From the NCBI RefSeq assembly GCF_900100335.1, contig NZ_FNFE01000006.1:237716-301715 (forward strand): DNA of 64,000 nt. The letters are read 5' to 3'. Shown here piece by piece: positions 9,347-17,051 of the stretch. The first letter of the stretch is position 1; every line of letters starts with the position of its first letter. The notes below the pieces were generated by a model. The model did not search any database and was not told the origin of the DNA. It was given only the letters and a program-made list of their open reading frames with translations. Origin of the DNA: Natronorubrum texcoconense. GTDB lineage: Archaea > Halobacteriota > Halobacteria > Halobacteriales > Natrialbaceae. The position numbers were made by a program, and so were the translations under genes.

Positions 9347-9856
9347 CTACAACTCCCGTTGACGTCCCTTCGGCACCATCGAACGCAGTTCGCCGTGGAC
9401 GTAGAGGCCGACGCCGAGCGGCTCGAGTTCGCCGGCTATTCGATGGGCTCCGATGAGGTAGCCCCAATCGCCGTCCCACCACTCGAGTTCCTGATCCTCG
9501 CCCGTCGCGAACGCGCGCGCCTGCTCGCGGTCCAACTCGATCACGCACTCCGTGGCCTCGCGGCCGAACCGCTGGGCGAAGTCCGTCGTCGGCTTCCAGT
9601 GTTCCTGCCGGGTTCGCAGGCAGGTCATCCCGATGGCCTCGATCTCGAGCGGCGTCTCCGCCTCCCCGGCGTAGATCCAGATCTTGCCGGCGCCTTTCTC
9701 CCAGAACGTGTAGTCGTCGAACGTCTCCGGCGGAATGGCGAACCGATCCGCGAAGTAGTCGACGACCTCCTCGCGACTGGCTCGGCCCTCGACGGTCCGT
9801 TCGTCGGGCGTTTCGGGGAGTCGATCGAATCGCTGGCCGTCGTTCTGCTCGGTCAT
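9347..9856 (-). CDS. PUA-like domain protein coupled to the RNA methyltransferase
   Basis: This 169-residue protein starts with ATG overlapping the stop of the preceding methyltransferase gene (ATGA, 9853-9856), so the two are translationally coupled. It ends with segments (GLYVHGEL, then MVPKGRQ) that look like the PUA-type tail fused to the RsmF/Nop2 RNA methyltransferases of other organisms. An ARAFATGED-like segment also fits a PUA fold. I infer that the RNA-binding tail is encoded as a separate subunit. The family assignment is from pattern memory; an unnamed haloarchaeal DUF is the alternative. Confidence 0.7.
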   Translation of the reverse strand: MTEQNDGQRFDRLPETPDERTVEGRASREEVVDYFADRFAIPPETFDDYTFWEKGAGKIWIYAGEAETPLEIEAIGMTCLRTRQEHWKPTTDFAQRFGREATECVIELDREQARAFATGEDQELEWWDGDWGYLIGAHRIAGELEPLGVGLYVHGELRSMVPKGRQREL

Positions 9857-10764
9857 TCTGCGGTCACCTCCAGTTTCGCGACGAAAAAGCCGCCCGTGTC
9901 GTTCTGGTGCGGGTAGATCCTGATCGCTCGCTCGAGACTCTCGTCGAAGGTTTCGTCCTTCCACTCCGTGAGTCCCGGCGAGTGCTCGAGTCCGATATCG
10001 AAATCGACGACGCGACAGGATTCCGCCTCGAGGGCGTGCTGAACGACGGCCTCGTTCTCCTCGGGGGCGAAGGTACACGTCGAGTAGACGACCGTGCCGC
10101 CCTCGCGGGTGGCCTGGATCGCTCGTCGCAGGATGCCCTTCTGAATGCCCGCGATCGAGGAGATGTGACCCTCCGACCAGTTGTCGAGCGCGTCGGGATT
10201 CTTTCGGATCGTCCCCTCGCAGGAACACGGCGCGTCGACCAGCGTTCGATCGAACTCGTCGAATGGAAACCGCTTCAGCGAGTAGTTGCGCGCGTCGTCG
10301 ACCGTCACGGCCAGATTCGTCGCCCCGAGTCGCTCCGCGTTGAATCGCAGGGCCGAGATCCGACCGAGGTTGTTGTCGTTCGCGACGACGGTCCCGCGGT
10401 CGTCCATCAGCGCCGCGATCTGGGTCGCCTTGCCGCCCGGCGCGGCACAGCAGTCCCAGACCCGCTCGCCGGGTTGGGGATCGAGGACGACCGGCGGCAC
10501 CGCCGACACCTCCTCCTGGCCGTGGGTAAAGCCGTGGAACGAGGTCCACGTCGACCCCGGTGAATCGGTCTCGAGCCGCAACACTCGCGGGTTCCAGTCC
10601 GCCTGTTCGTACGCGACGCCGTCCTCGTCTAGGGTCTCGAGCGTTCGCTCGACGGACGCCTTGATGGTGTTAACGCGCACGGCGTTGCCGAGCGGTCGCT
10701 CGCAGGCCGCGAGAAACGCCTCGAAATCGTCGACGATGGGTCGATACCGCTCGAATGGCTCCAT
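9853..10764 (-). CDS. RsmB/NOP family SAM-dependent RNA (cytosine-5) methyltransferase
   Basis: The 303-residue protein has all hallmarks of the Nol1/Nop2/Sun family. The SAM-binding motif is DCCAAPGGKATQ at 104-115. Motif IV is DAPCSCEGT with catalytic cysteines near 180-182. Motif VI is STCTFAPEENE with C230. It methylates cytosine C5 in rRNA or tRNA; the exact target is not deducible. It lacks a fused PUA domain, which seems to be supplied by the overlapping downstream gene. It is divergent from the PAC2 gene. Confidence 0.92.
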   Translation of the reverse strand: MEPFERYRPIVDDFEAFLAACERPLGNAVRVNTIKASVERTLETLDEDGVAYEQADWNPRVLRLETDSPGSTWTSFHGFTHGQEEVSAVPPVVLDPQPGERVWDCCAAPGGKATQIAALMDDRGTVVANDNNLGRISALRFNAERLGATNLAVTVDDARNYSLKRFPFDEFDRTLVDAPCSCEGTIRKNPDALDNWSEGHISSIAGIQKGILRRAIQATREGGTVVYSTCTFAPEENEAVVQHALEAESCRVVDFDIGLEHSPGLTEWKDETFDESLERAIRIYPHQNDTGGFFVAKLEVTAE

Positions 10765-10837
10765 TAGCCCGGAATTCGGACGCCCCGCGTTTGTGGGTTT
10801 CGAAGCGCCCGGAGCCGGTCGAGACGGACGCCCTCGA

Positions 10838-10845
10838 TTTTAAGC
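10838..10845 (+). promoter_or_regulatory. TATA-like box for the PAC2 gene
   Basis: The TTTTAAG element is centred about 28 bases before the ATG at 10869, the spacing expected for a leaderless haloarchaeal transcript. This supports the later ATG over the one at 10755. Confidence 0.5.
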
Positions 10846-10868
10846 CGCCGCCAGCAGTGCACTCACAC

Positions 10869-11609
10869 ATGGCACAGATCTGTTTACAGGATTCCGCGGC
10901 CGATCTCGAAGAACCGACGCTGATCGAAGGGTTTCCCGGGCTGGGTCTCGTCGGTAAGATCGCGACCGACCACCTCGTCCGCGAACTCGACATGCGCTAT
11001 TACGCGGGCGTCGACTGCGAGGGACTGCCACGAATCGGCGTCTATCGCGGCGGCGACCGGACGGCTCGCCCGCCGGTACGGATCTACGTCAGCGAAGAGC
11101 ACGATCTGTTCGCACTCCAGAGCGACGCGCCGATCAGGTCCGAGGCCGTCGGCACCGTCGCCGACTGTGTGACGAAGTGGATCGCCGCTCAGGAGGCGAC
11201 GCCGATCTATCTCAGCGGACTGCCGTCGGAGCGAGAGGAGCGGCCGGATATCTACGGTATCGCGACCGGCGACGCCGGCGAGACGCTCGAGACCCACGAT
11301 ATTCCGGTCCCGCCCGAAGACGGCGTCATCACCGGGCCGACGGGGGCGCTCATCAACCGCGCCGCACACCGCGATCTCGACAGCGTCGGCCTGGTCGTCG
11401 AGTCGAGTCCGCAGTTCCCCGACCCCGAAGCGGCGAGCGTCCTTCTCGAGGAGGGGATCGCGCCGATCGCCGACCTCGAGATCGACGTCCAGGACCTCCT
11501 CGACCGCGCCGAAGAGATCACGGAGAAACGCGAGCAGTTCGCCCAGCAGATGCAACAGATCGGACAGGAAGAGAGCTCGCAGGCCCAGCCGCTGCGGATG
11601 TACCAGTGA
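10869..11609 (+). CDS. PAC2 family (proteasome assembly chaperone-like) protein
   Basis: The 246-residue protein opens with the PAC2 signature EGFPGLGLVGKIA at about 18-30. The usual alpha/beta core follows, and the C-terminus is a charged, Gln-rich helix. PAC2-family proteins resemble eukaryotic proteasome assembly chaperone 2; in archaea this role is an inference and no direct function is settled. The start at MAQICLQ is supported by the promoter spacing, while an in-frame ATG 114 bases upstream lies inside the divergent intergenic region. Confidence 0.85.
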   Translation: MAQICLQDSAADLEEPTLIEGFPGLGLVGKIATDHLVRELDMRYYAGVDCEGLPRIGVYRGGDRTARPPVRIYVSEEHDLFALQSDAPIRSEAVGTVADCVTKWIAAQEATPIYLSGLPSEREERPDIYGIATGDAGETLETHDIPVPPEDGVITGPTGALINRAAHRDLDSVGLVVESSPQFPDPEAASVLLEEGIAPIADLEIDVQDLLDRAEEITEKREQFAQQMQQIGQEESSQAQPLRMYQ

Positions 11610-11746
11610 CGTCACTCACGTCTTAGGCGATACCGCGAGGACTATCGCTCACCGGACCCGTCGTCGGGGCGTTCGTGTCACTGTTCACGATCGTTTTCCT
11701 CGGACAGACGCCCGACGGCTGCTCGCCGATTCGAGGCGGCGTTTGG

Positions 11747-11754
11747 TTATATAG
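11747..11754 (+). promoter_or_regulatory. TATA box of the universal stress protein gene
   Basis: TTATATAG is centred 28 bases before the ATG at 11778. This is the archetypal haloarchaeal spacing for a leaderless mRNA. Confidence 0.6.
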
Positions 11755-11777
11755 CGTCGTTCGTCGTTGGTACAGGT

Positions 11778-12194
11778 ATGCACGTTCTGGTTCCGACCGA
11801 CGGCTCCGAACCCGCGCGAGCGGCGCTCGAACACGCTATCACGACGTTTCCGGACGCCAACGTAACGCTGTTGCACGTGATCGATCCGGCACTAACGATG
11901 TACCGCGGCGAAATGTCGTACGACTACCAGCGGCTTATCAAACTCGAGACGGAACGCGCCGAAACGTTCCTCGACGCGGCCCGAGAGTTCGCCGACGAGC
12001 GCGACGCGTCGGTGACGACGGAGATCCTCCTCGGGACGCCCGTCCGCAGTATCGTCGAGTTCGCGACGGAGAACGACGTCGACCAGATCGTCCTCGGCAG
12101 CCACGGGCGGTCGGGGGTCTCGCGCGTCCTGTTGGGCAGCGTCGCCGAGCGGGTCGTCCGTCGCGCATCGGTTCCCGTGACGGTCGTTCGATGA
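11778..12194 (+). CDS. Universal stress protein (UspA family), single domain
   Basis: The 138-residue protein begins with the beta-1 motif VLVPTDGSEPARAAL and ends with the ATP-binding signature GSHGRSGVSRVLLGS followed by a VPVTVVR strand. The G-x2-G-x9-G-S pattern indicates the ATP-binding subgroup. Its physiological role in haloarchaea is not established. It is convergent with a tandem-Usp gene that starts beyond it, with only 17 bases between the stops. Confidence 0.92.
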   Translation: MHVLVPTDGSEPARAALEHAITTFPDANVTLLHVIDPALTMYRGEMSYDYQRLIKLETERAETFLDAAREFADERDASVTTEILLGTPVRSIVEFATENDVDQIVLGSHGRSGVSRVLLGSVAERVVRRASVPVTVVR

Positions 12195-12211
12195 TCGGTC
12201 GGTCGTCGCAC

Positions 12212-13087
12212 TCAGTTGACCGTCAACACCGGTATCGACGAGCGCCGAACGACGCGAGCCGTAGTACTCCCCAGTAGACGACCGGTTCCGACGGTTCGGC
12301 CGCGCGTCCCCATCGCGACGAGATCGGCCTCGACGTCGGCGGCGTACTCGAGCAACTCTTCGGCGGGGACGCCGCGGCGGACGACGGTCCGAACGTCGAG
12401 GTCTCGCTCGCGCGCCGCGTCGGCGACTGCTTCCGTCGCGTTCCGACCACCCTCTTTGAGTAGCCCGACGATACTCCGGGGCGCGTCATCGAAGTCGTAC
12501 GTCGTGGAATCGACGACGTAGACGACGTCGACGGTCGCGTCGTACGCTTCGGCAAGGTCGAGGGCGGTCTCCGCCGCGCGATCGGCGGCGTCGCTTCCGT
12601 CTGTCGGGATCACCAGCCGTTCGTACTGGCCGCCAGTCGAGGCAGGGGCCTCGTCGTCCGTCAGGCGGACCGACAATATGGGAACATCCGCGAGCGTGAG
12701 TACGCGCTCGGTGGTACTCCCGAGACGAACGCGGTCGGCCCCGGTTCGGCCGTGGGTACCCATCACGACGATGTCGACGTCGTGCTCGTCGACGTATTCG
12801 AGGATCGTTCGGTGGGGAACGCCCTCGTGGACGGCTCTGGAAGCGGTTAGCCCGTCCTGTTCGGCACGATCGGTGACCCGAATCGTCGCCTCGCGTCCTC
12901 GTCGCTCGGACGGAGCGTAGAACTCCTCGCGGTCGTCTGAGTCGAGTCCGGGCGGCTCCGCGCCGGTGGGGACGACGTAGAGCGCGTGAACGGCCGCCTC
13001 GTACGTCCTCGCGAGATCGATTGCGTGACCGATCGTCGCTTCTGCACCGTCGCTGCCGTCCGTTGGAACGAGCACGTTTGCGAACAT
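12212..13087 (-). CDS. Tandem universal stress protein (two UspA domains)
   Basis: The 291-residue protein holds two UspA domains in series. Each begins with a strand ending in (V/I)PTDGSD and ends with a nucleotide-binding motif: GTHGRTGADRVRLGS near 120-135 and GTRGRTVGTGRLLGS near the C-terminus. The ATG at 13087 gives the standard MFANVLVPTDGSD start; the ATG at 13117 adds 10 residues without similarity. It is convergent with the single-domain Usp gene, so together the pair encodes three Usp domains. Confidence 0.92.
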   Translation of the reverse strand: MFANVLVPTDGSDGAEATIGHAIDLARTYEAAVHALYVVPTGAEPPGLDSDDREEFYAPSERRGREATIRVTDRAEQDGLTASRAVHEGVPHRTILEYVDEHDVDIVVMGTHGRTGADRVRLGSTTERVLTLADVPILSVRLTDDEAPASTGGQYERLVIPTDGSDAADRAAETALDLAEAYDATVDVVYVVDSTTYDFDDAPRSIVGLLKEGGRNATEAVADAARERDLDVRTVVRRGVPAEELLEYAADVEADLVAMGTRGRTVGTGRLLGSTTARVVRRSSIPVLTVN

Positions 13088-13270
13088 ACGCGCTCGTTCG
13101 ACGCGGACACCTATCAAAACCGTTCACACGTTCACCGAACTCGATCGGTTTCGAGCGACGCCGAACTCGTCGTCAGGCGCGCCGAGATGCCGGTGACCGG
13201 GCTCGATAGTTCCAGTCGTCGAACTCGATTCAGTGGATCGAGAACGACTGTCGATCCGACGCGTTCGAGG

Positions 13271-13279
13271 TTTTTTATC
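13271..13279 (+). promoter_or_regulatory. TATA-like box for the split-barrel protein gene
   Basis: TTTTTTATC is centred 26 bases before the ATG at 13302, consistent with leaderless transcription. Confidence 0.5.
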
Positions 13280-13301
13280 GTCCGCGTTGTAGCGACTCGC
13301 T

Positions 13302-13745
13302 ATGACAGGGTTACGCTGGGTTCAACTGACGGCGGACGAACGAGACGCGTTTCTGGGCACCGGCGGTGTCGGAGTCATCTCGTTCGGGTCCGACGAAGGC
13401 GCGCCGCCCGCTTCCCTCCCCGTATCGTATGGATACTACGCCGACGCCGGGGACTTTTACTTCCGGCTCTCGTTTCCGCCGAACAGTTCGAAGAGCGACG
13501 TGATCGACAGGCCGGTATCGTTCGTCGTGTTCGACGAGACCGACGACGGCTGGCGCAGCGTCGTCGCCACCGGTCCGCTCGAGGAGTTGGCTGACGCCCC
13601 GGACGAGTCGGCCGCCGTTCAGGGAATGTGGGCGGTTCGAATCCCGACGGTCGACGTGTTCGACCGTCCGCGCGAAGAGATCTCGTTTCGAGACTTCCGG
13701 CTCGTTCCGGAGACGCTGACGGGACGAAAGAGCGTCAGCGAGTGA
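13302..13745 (+). CDS. Pyridoxamine 5'-phosphate oxidase family (flavin split-barrel) protein
   Basis: The 147-residue protein has the split-barrel pattern of small haloarchaeal PNPOx-like proteins. An N-terminal LTADERDAFLGTGGVGVISF strand pair is followed by PVSYGYYADAGDFYFRLSF, FVVFDETDDGWRSVVATGPLEE and a final arginine-rich strand. Such proteins bind FMN, F420 or heme. The real ligand here is unknown, and true pyridoxal phosphate synthesis is unlikely. The gene stands alone. Confidence 0.82.
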   Translation: MTGLRWVQLTADERDAFLGTGGVGVISFGSDEGAPPASLPVSYGYYADAGDFYFRLSFPPNSSKSDVIDRPVSFVVFDETDDGWRSVVATGPLEELADAPDESAAVQGMWAVRIPTVDVFDRPREEISFRDFRLVPETLTGRKSVSE

Positions 13746-13781
13746 GCGATATTACCGACGATTAGCGTTCGAAACGCGGCG

Positions 13782-14258
13782 CTACTCCGTCTGCACTTCG
13801 ATGTCGCCGACCTGCGTCGCCTCGTGGTACGCACAAATGTAGACGACCATCTCCTCCGAGGCGATTACGCCCTCGACGGTCGTCTCCTCCCCCTCGTCGC
13901 TCAGGTCTTCGCTCTGATAGTCGTCGACGATGTTGTCGTCCTCGTCTCGGATCTCGAGGTTGTGCGTGACGCCGTCCGCGTTCTCCCACGTGAAGTCGTA
14001 CTCGTTGCCGTCGATTAGCGTGATCGTCGGGTTCTCCTCGCCGGCGAGGAACCCCGGTTCGACGCCGGTCCAGGCCTGTGTACGTCCCTCGAACCGGAAC
14101 TCGTCCACGCCTTCCCACTCTCCTGCATCCTCGGTTTCGTCTTCTGGCTGTGCTTCGTCCTCTTCGTCTCCCGGTCCGCCACAACCCGCGAGAGCCGCGA
14201 TACCGACCGCTCCGCTCAGGCGTATCACTGTGCGACGAAATACTGGTTCGTTCATCAT
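13782..14258 (-). CDS. Halocyanin-like blue-copper (cupredoxin) lipoprotein
   Basis: The 158-residue protein carries a twin-arginine plus lipobox signal (RRTVIRLSG, then LAGCG with Cys near 26), so it should be lipid-anchored outside the membrane. An acidic linker precedes a plastocyanin-like domain with copper ligands His in GVTHNLEI, and Cys and His in CAYHEATQ. The axial Met normally found a few residues after that His is absent, and a Gln lies close by. It probably shuttles electrons in respiration. A minus-strand TATA-like TTTATAAT (about 14279-14286) is 24-27 bases from the two adjacent ATG codons, so either Met may be first. Confidence 0.85.
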   Translation of the reverse strand: MMNEPVFRRTVIRLSGAVGIAALAGCGGPGDEEDEAQPEDETEDAGEWEGVDEFRFEGRTQAWTGVEPGFLAGEENPTITLIDGNEYDFTWENADGVTHNLEIRDEDDNIVDDYQSEDLSDEGEETTVEGVIASEEMVVYICAYHEATQVGDIEVQTE

Positions 14259-14392
14259 TGAACCGACACCAGATCGGATTATAAACGGCTGTTACCGAGC
14301 AAAGCGAATGTCGCGCTCTCGCGACCGTTTCGTCCGGCCCGACACATCGACGCGATCACGCCGTTGGATGCGCGGATACGCTGTCGGACCGA

Positions 14393-14581
14393 CTAGCCCC
14401 ACATCGAGGTGTTTCCGAGACAGTAGAAAAAGGCCACCCAGCCGATGAAGAGCCCCGAAACGATCACCAGAAAATCCGCCAGTTTCGTTCCGACGACGAA
14501 GTCGTACCCGATACCGATCGTCAGTAACACCAGTGAGACGCCGATCAAGACGTGACACCGTCGCTCTGCTACTGGGTCCAT
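14393..14581 (-). CDS. Small two-helix membrane protein, hypothetical
   Basis: This 62-residue protein has two hydrophobic helices, about 11-30 (VLIGVSLVLLTIGIGYDFVV) and 34-55 (DFLVIVSGLFIGWVAFFYCL). The start at MDPVAERR is preferred over an ATG 48 bases upstream. No family is recognised and no neighbour suggests a role. Confidence 0.55.
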   Translation of the reverse strand: MDPVAERRCHVLIGVSLVLLTIGIGYDFVVGTKLADFLVIVSGLFIGWVAFFYCLGNTSMWG

Positions 14582-14780
14582 ACCGCCACCTCCCACGAGG
14601 CCGGATAAATACCCACAGCAGTATCGCACTGGTCGTCTATCGATCGCTGGACGGTCGACACCGGTGGTCGACGAGCGGGCTGTGGCTTCTTCCGGTTCGT
14701 CGAGTCGGTTCGAGACCAGACGAGCGCCGAAACGACAGCCGATAGCAGCCGAACGGGACGATGCCGGTTCGAGGTCGGGG

Positions 14781-14788
14781 TTTTATAT
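14781..14788 (+). promoter_or_regulatory. TATA box for the DUF2267 gene
   Basis: TTTTATAT lies 34 bases upstream of the ATG at 14818. This spacing favours the later ATG, since the alternative in-frame ATG at 14761 would lie upstream of the promoter. Confidence 0.55.
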
Positions 14789-14817
14789 CGTTGAGCGGCG
14801 TGCGATTTTCGACCGCC

Positions 14818-15279
14818 ATGAACTTCGACGAATTCACCGGAGAGGTCCAACACCGTCTCGAGTTACCCGGAACGGGCGAAACTGTTCGAGCGATTCGAGC
14901 GACGCTCCTGACGCTGGGGCAACGAATTCCGGAGGGAGCCGCCGAGGATCTCGCGGCCTCACTTCCGATGGAGATCCGCTGGTACATGACCGGCGCCGTC
15001 CACGAGCACGGCCAGCGGTTCGACTGGAACGAGTTCGTCTCTCGAGTGAGCGAGATCGAGGGTGCTGACCCGCCGGTCGCGGCCTACCACGCTCGAGTCA
15101 TCGTCGATCTCGTCCGCACGCTGGTGCCGCCGTCCGACTTCCAGCAACTTCGCGACCAGCTTCCGGAGGACCGTCGCGACGAGAACTGGCAAAAGCTGTT
15201 CGAAGTCGTCGACGCCGGCGGCTGGGGTGACGCCGAGGAAGCGCAGACGGGCGGCGGACCACAACCGGAAGGCGGCTGA
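14818..15279 (+). CDS. DUF2267 domain-containing protein
   Basis: The 153-residue protein is one DUF2267 unit. It begins NFDEFTGEVQHRLELPGTGETVRAIRA, then has LTLGQRIPEGAAEDLAASLP, PMEIRWYM and a second helical repeat. The family is all-helical and of unknown function, common in haloarchaea and soil bacteria and sometimes linked to stress genes. The C-terminus is a Gly/Gln-rich tail. The start is set by the promoter position. Confidence 0.85.
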   Translation: MNFDEFTGEVQHRLELPGTGETVRAIRATLLTLGQRIPEGAAEDLAASLPMEIRWYMTGAVHEHGQRFDWNEFVSRVSEIEGADPPVAAYHARVIVDLVRTLVPPSDFQQLRDQLPEDRRDENWQKLFEVVDAGGWGDAEEAQTGGGPQPEGG

Positions 15280-15579
15280 GAGCGAACTCGGACCAGCTGG
15301 GTTCGATCCCGACGTCGCGGCGAGCGATCGCTCGACGGAGATCGACAAAAGCGTGATATTCGGTACCGTACACTCCTTCCGGACGAGGAACGAACCGTCC
15401 GGACGATCGAATTCGACGAGCGTTCGCACTGGCTGGACCTCGTCTCTCGCCGTGTAACGCAGGATCGTCGCGAGCGGCCGGCGGTACGGCAGGATGTGAC
15501 GGACAGGTTCCGTCCTCGTGACGGCGTCAAAACACTTCCCACGTATTTTTAATTCCCGAACTCATTCGAGCGAATAACA
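15280..15579. other. Intergenic gap without a supportable gene
   Basis: No coding region or RNA gene is convincing here. The only clear signal is the AT-rich promoter at its right end, which serves the geranylgeranyl reductase gene. Confidence 0.6.
15543..15552 (+). promoter_or_regulatory. TATA-like box for geranylgeranyl reductase gene
   Basis: The TATTTTTAAT element is centred about 31 bases before the ATG at 15580, in an otherwise GC-rich spacer. Confidence 0.5.
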
Positions 15580-16956
15580 ATGACAACGAAGTCGGTATCG
15601 TACGACATGGTCGTCGTCGGTGGCGGGACAGGTGGCTGTTTCGCCGCGGCGACCGCCGCTCGAGCGGGACTCGACGTCGTTCTCCTCGAGCGAAAGTGCG
15701 AGGACGAGGGCGGCTACATCGCCTGCGGGGACGGGATCAAAGGCAAGAGCACGTTCCCCGACGTCGTCGACCGCGACCGACTCAGGGAGGAGTCGTTCAC
15801 CAACGAAGGGATCACGCGCGGCATCTTCGAGAACCCCCAGTCGGGCGACTCGCTCGAAATTCCGTTCGACGAGACGGGCGCGGTCGTCGACCGCTTCCGG
15901 TACGGACAGGTGTTGCTCGAGGAGACCGATCGCGCCGGCGTCGAGTTGCACTACGATACGGTCGTCAACGACGTGATCCAGCCGAACGGGCAGGTCGAGG
16001 GCGTGACGGCGATTCGAGACGGCGACCACCTCGAGTACCGGGCCGACGTCGTCGTCGACGCGGCGGGCGCGCTTTCGGTCTTGCAGGACAAAACCGATCT
16101 CTCGGGGTCGACGTTCGACACGAACGTCAACTACTCGCAGTTCTGTTCGGCGTATCGCGAGGTGCTCGAGGTGCCCGAACCGGTCGACTGGGACGACGCG
16201 CTCGTCTTCAAGCCGACCGAGGAACTGGGATACCTCTGGTACTTCCCGCGCTCGCCGACGGAGATCAACGCGGGCCTGGGCTTCCAGATGAGCCAGCAGC
16301 CCCTGGAACTCGTCGACGTCCTCAAAGACGACATCGCGAACCGCGCGGAGTTCGCGGGCGCGACGGTGAAGAACAAACTCGGCGCGGCCCTGCCGACGCG
16401 ACGACCCTACGACTCGGCCGTCCACCCCGGCTACGTGGCCGTCGGCGACGCCGCGGCGCACGTCAACCCCTGTACCGGCGGGGGGATCCCCGGGGCCGCG
16501 AAGGCGGGTCACTGGGCCGCGGAGATCGCCGTCGAAGCCATCGAGGACGGCGACGTGAGCGAAGCCGCGCTCTGGGAGTACAACCGCCGCGTCCAGACAA
16601 ACTTCGGCAAGCGCTTCGCCGCGATGGACCTGTACAACATCTTCGGCACCGCCCGCGAACAGGAGGATCTGGTCTCGATGGTCACGGCGCTCCCCGGCCA
16701 GCAACTCGTCGACGCCATCGGCAAGAAGGGGACCACCAACATGAGCCTCGGACTCAAGCTCAAGACCCTCGTGAAGACGTTCGGCCACTGGGACACCCTC
16801 TACGATCTCTACAAGGTCCAGAACGCGGCCGGCTCGCTCAAGGACGTCTACGACAGCTATCCCGACGGCCCCGACCAGTTCGCGGCCTGGCAGAAGGAAC
16901 GGGACTCGGTGATGGATCGCGTCTACGACATCACGGGTGCCGATCCGAAGTACTAG
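15580..16956 (+). CDS. Geranylgeranyl reductase family FAD oxidoreductase (digeranylgeranylglycerophospholipid reductase-like)
   Basis: The 458-residue protein has the FAD Rossmann motif VVGGGTGGCFAA near 11-22, then GGYIACGDGI with the CGDG signature typical of archaeal geranylgeranyl reductases. A YLWYFPRS segment near 210 matches the substrate-cavity YxWxFP motif, and AVGDAAAHVNPCTGGGI near 280-300 is the second FAD motif. The family saturates the isoprenoid chains of archaeal lipids or quinones. A second, more divergent paralog sits at 55407-56798. Which substrate each uses is not determinable. Confidence 0.88.
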   Translation: MTTKSVSYDMVVVGGGTGGCFAAATAARAGLDVVLLERKCEDEGGYIACGDGIKGKSTFPDVVDRDRLREESFTNEGITRGIFENPQSGDSLEIPFDETGAVVDRFRYGQVLLEETDRAGVELHYDTVVNDVIQPNGQVEGVTAIRDGDHLEYRADVVVDAAGALSVLQDKTDLSGSTFDTNVNYSQFCSAYREVLEVPEPVDWDDALVFKPTEELGYLWYFPRSPTEINAGLGFQMSQQPLELVDVLKDDIANRAEFAGATVKNKLGAALPTRRPYDSAVHPGYVAVGDAAAHVNPCTGGGIPGAAKAGHWAAEIAVEAIEDGDVSEAALWEYNRRVQTNFGKRFAAMDLYNIFGTAREQEDLVSMVTALPGQQLVDAIGKKGTTNMSLGLKLKTLVKTFGHWDTLYDLYKVQNAAGSLKDVYDSYPDGPDQFAAWQKERDSVMDRVYDITGADPKY

Positions 16957-17020
16957 CAATCGACTCGTGGACCGCTCGCCAACGCCTGCCGAACCGACCA
17001 CTGATCGGAGCCAGGTTAAC

Positions 17021-17027
17021 TTATATC
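17021..17027 (+). promoter_or_regulatory. TATA box for the amidase gene
   Basis: TTATATC is centred about 29 bases before the ATG at 17052, supporting that start within a much longer open frame. Confidence 0.55.
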
Positions 17028-17051
17028 ACGCCGCGGACCGCTGCTAGCGGT

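Noticed and set aside
15290..15320. T-loop-like GGTTCGATCCC suggesting a tRNA
   Set aside because: The stem does not form and there are no D-arm or acceptor sequences in reach.
15696..17051. In-frame upstream extension of the amidase gene
   Set aside because: It runs through the geranylgeranyl reductase gene in another frame, is Arg-rich, and is separated from the amidase start by a good promoter.
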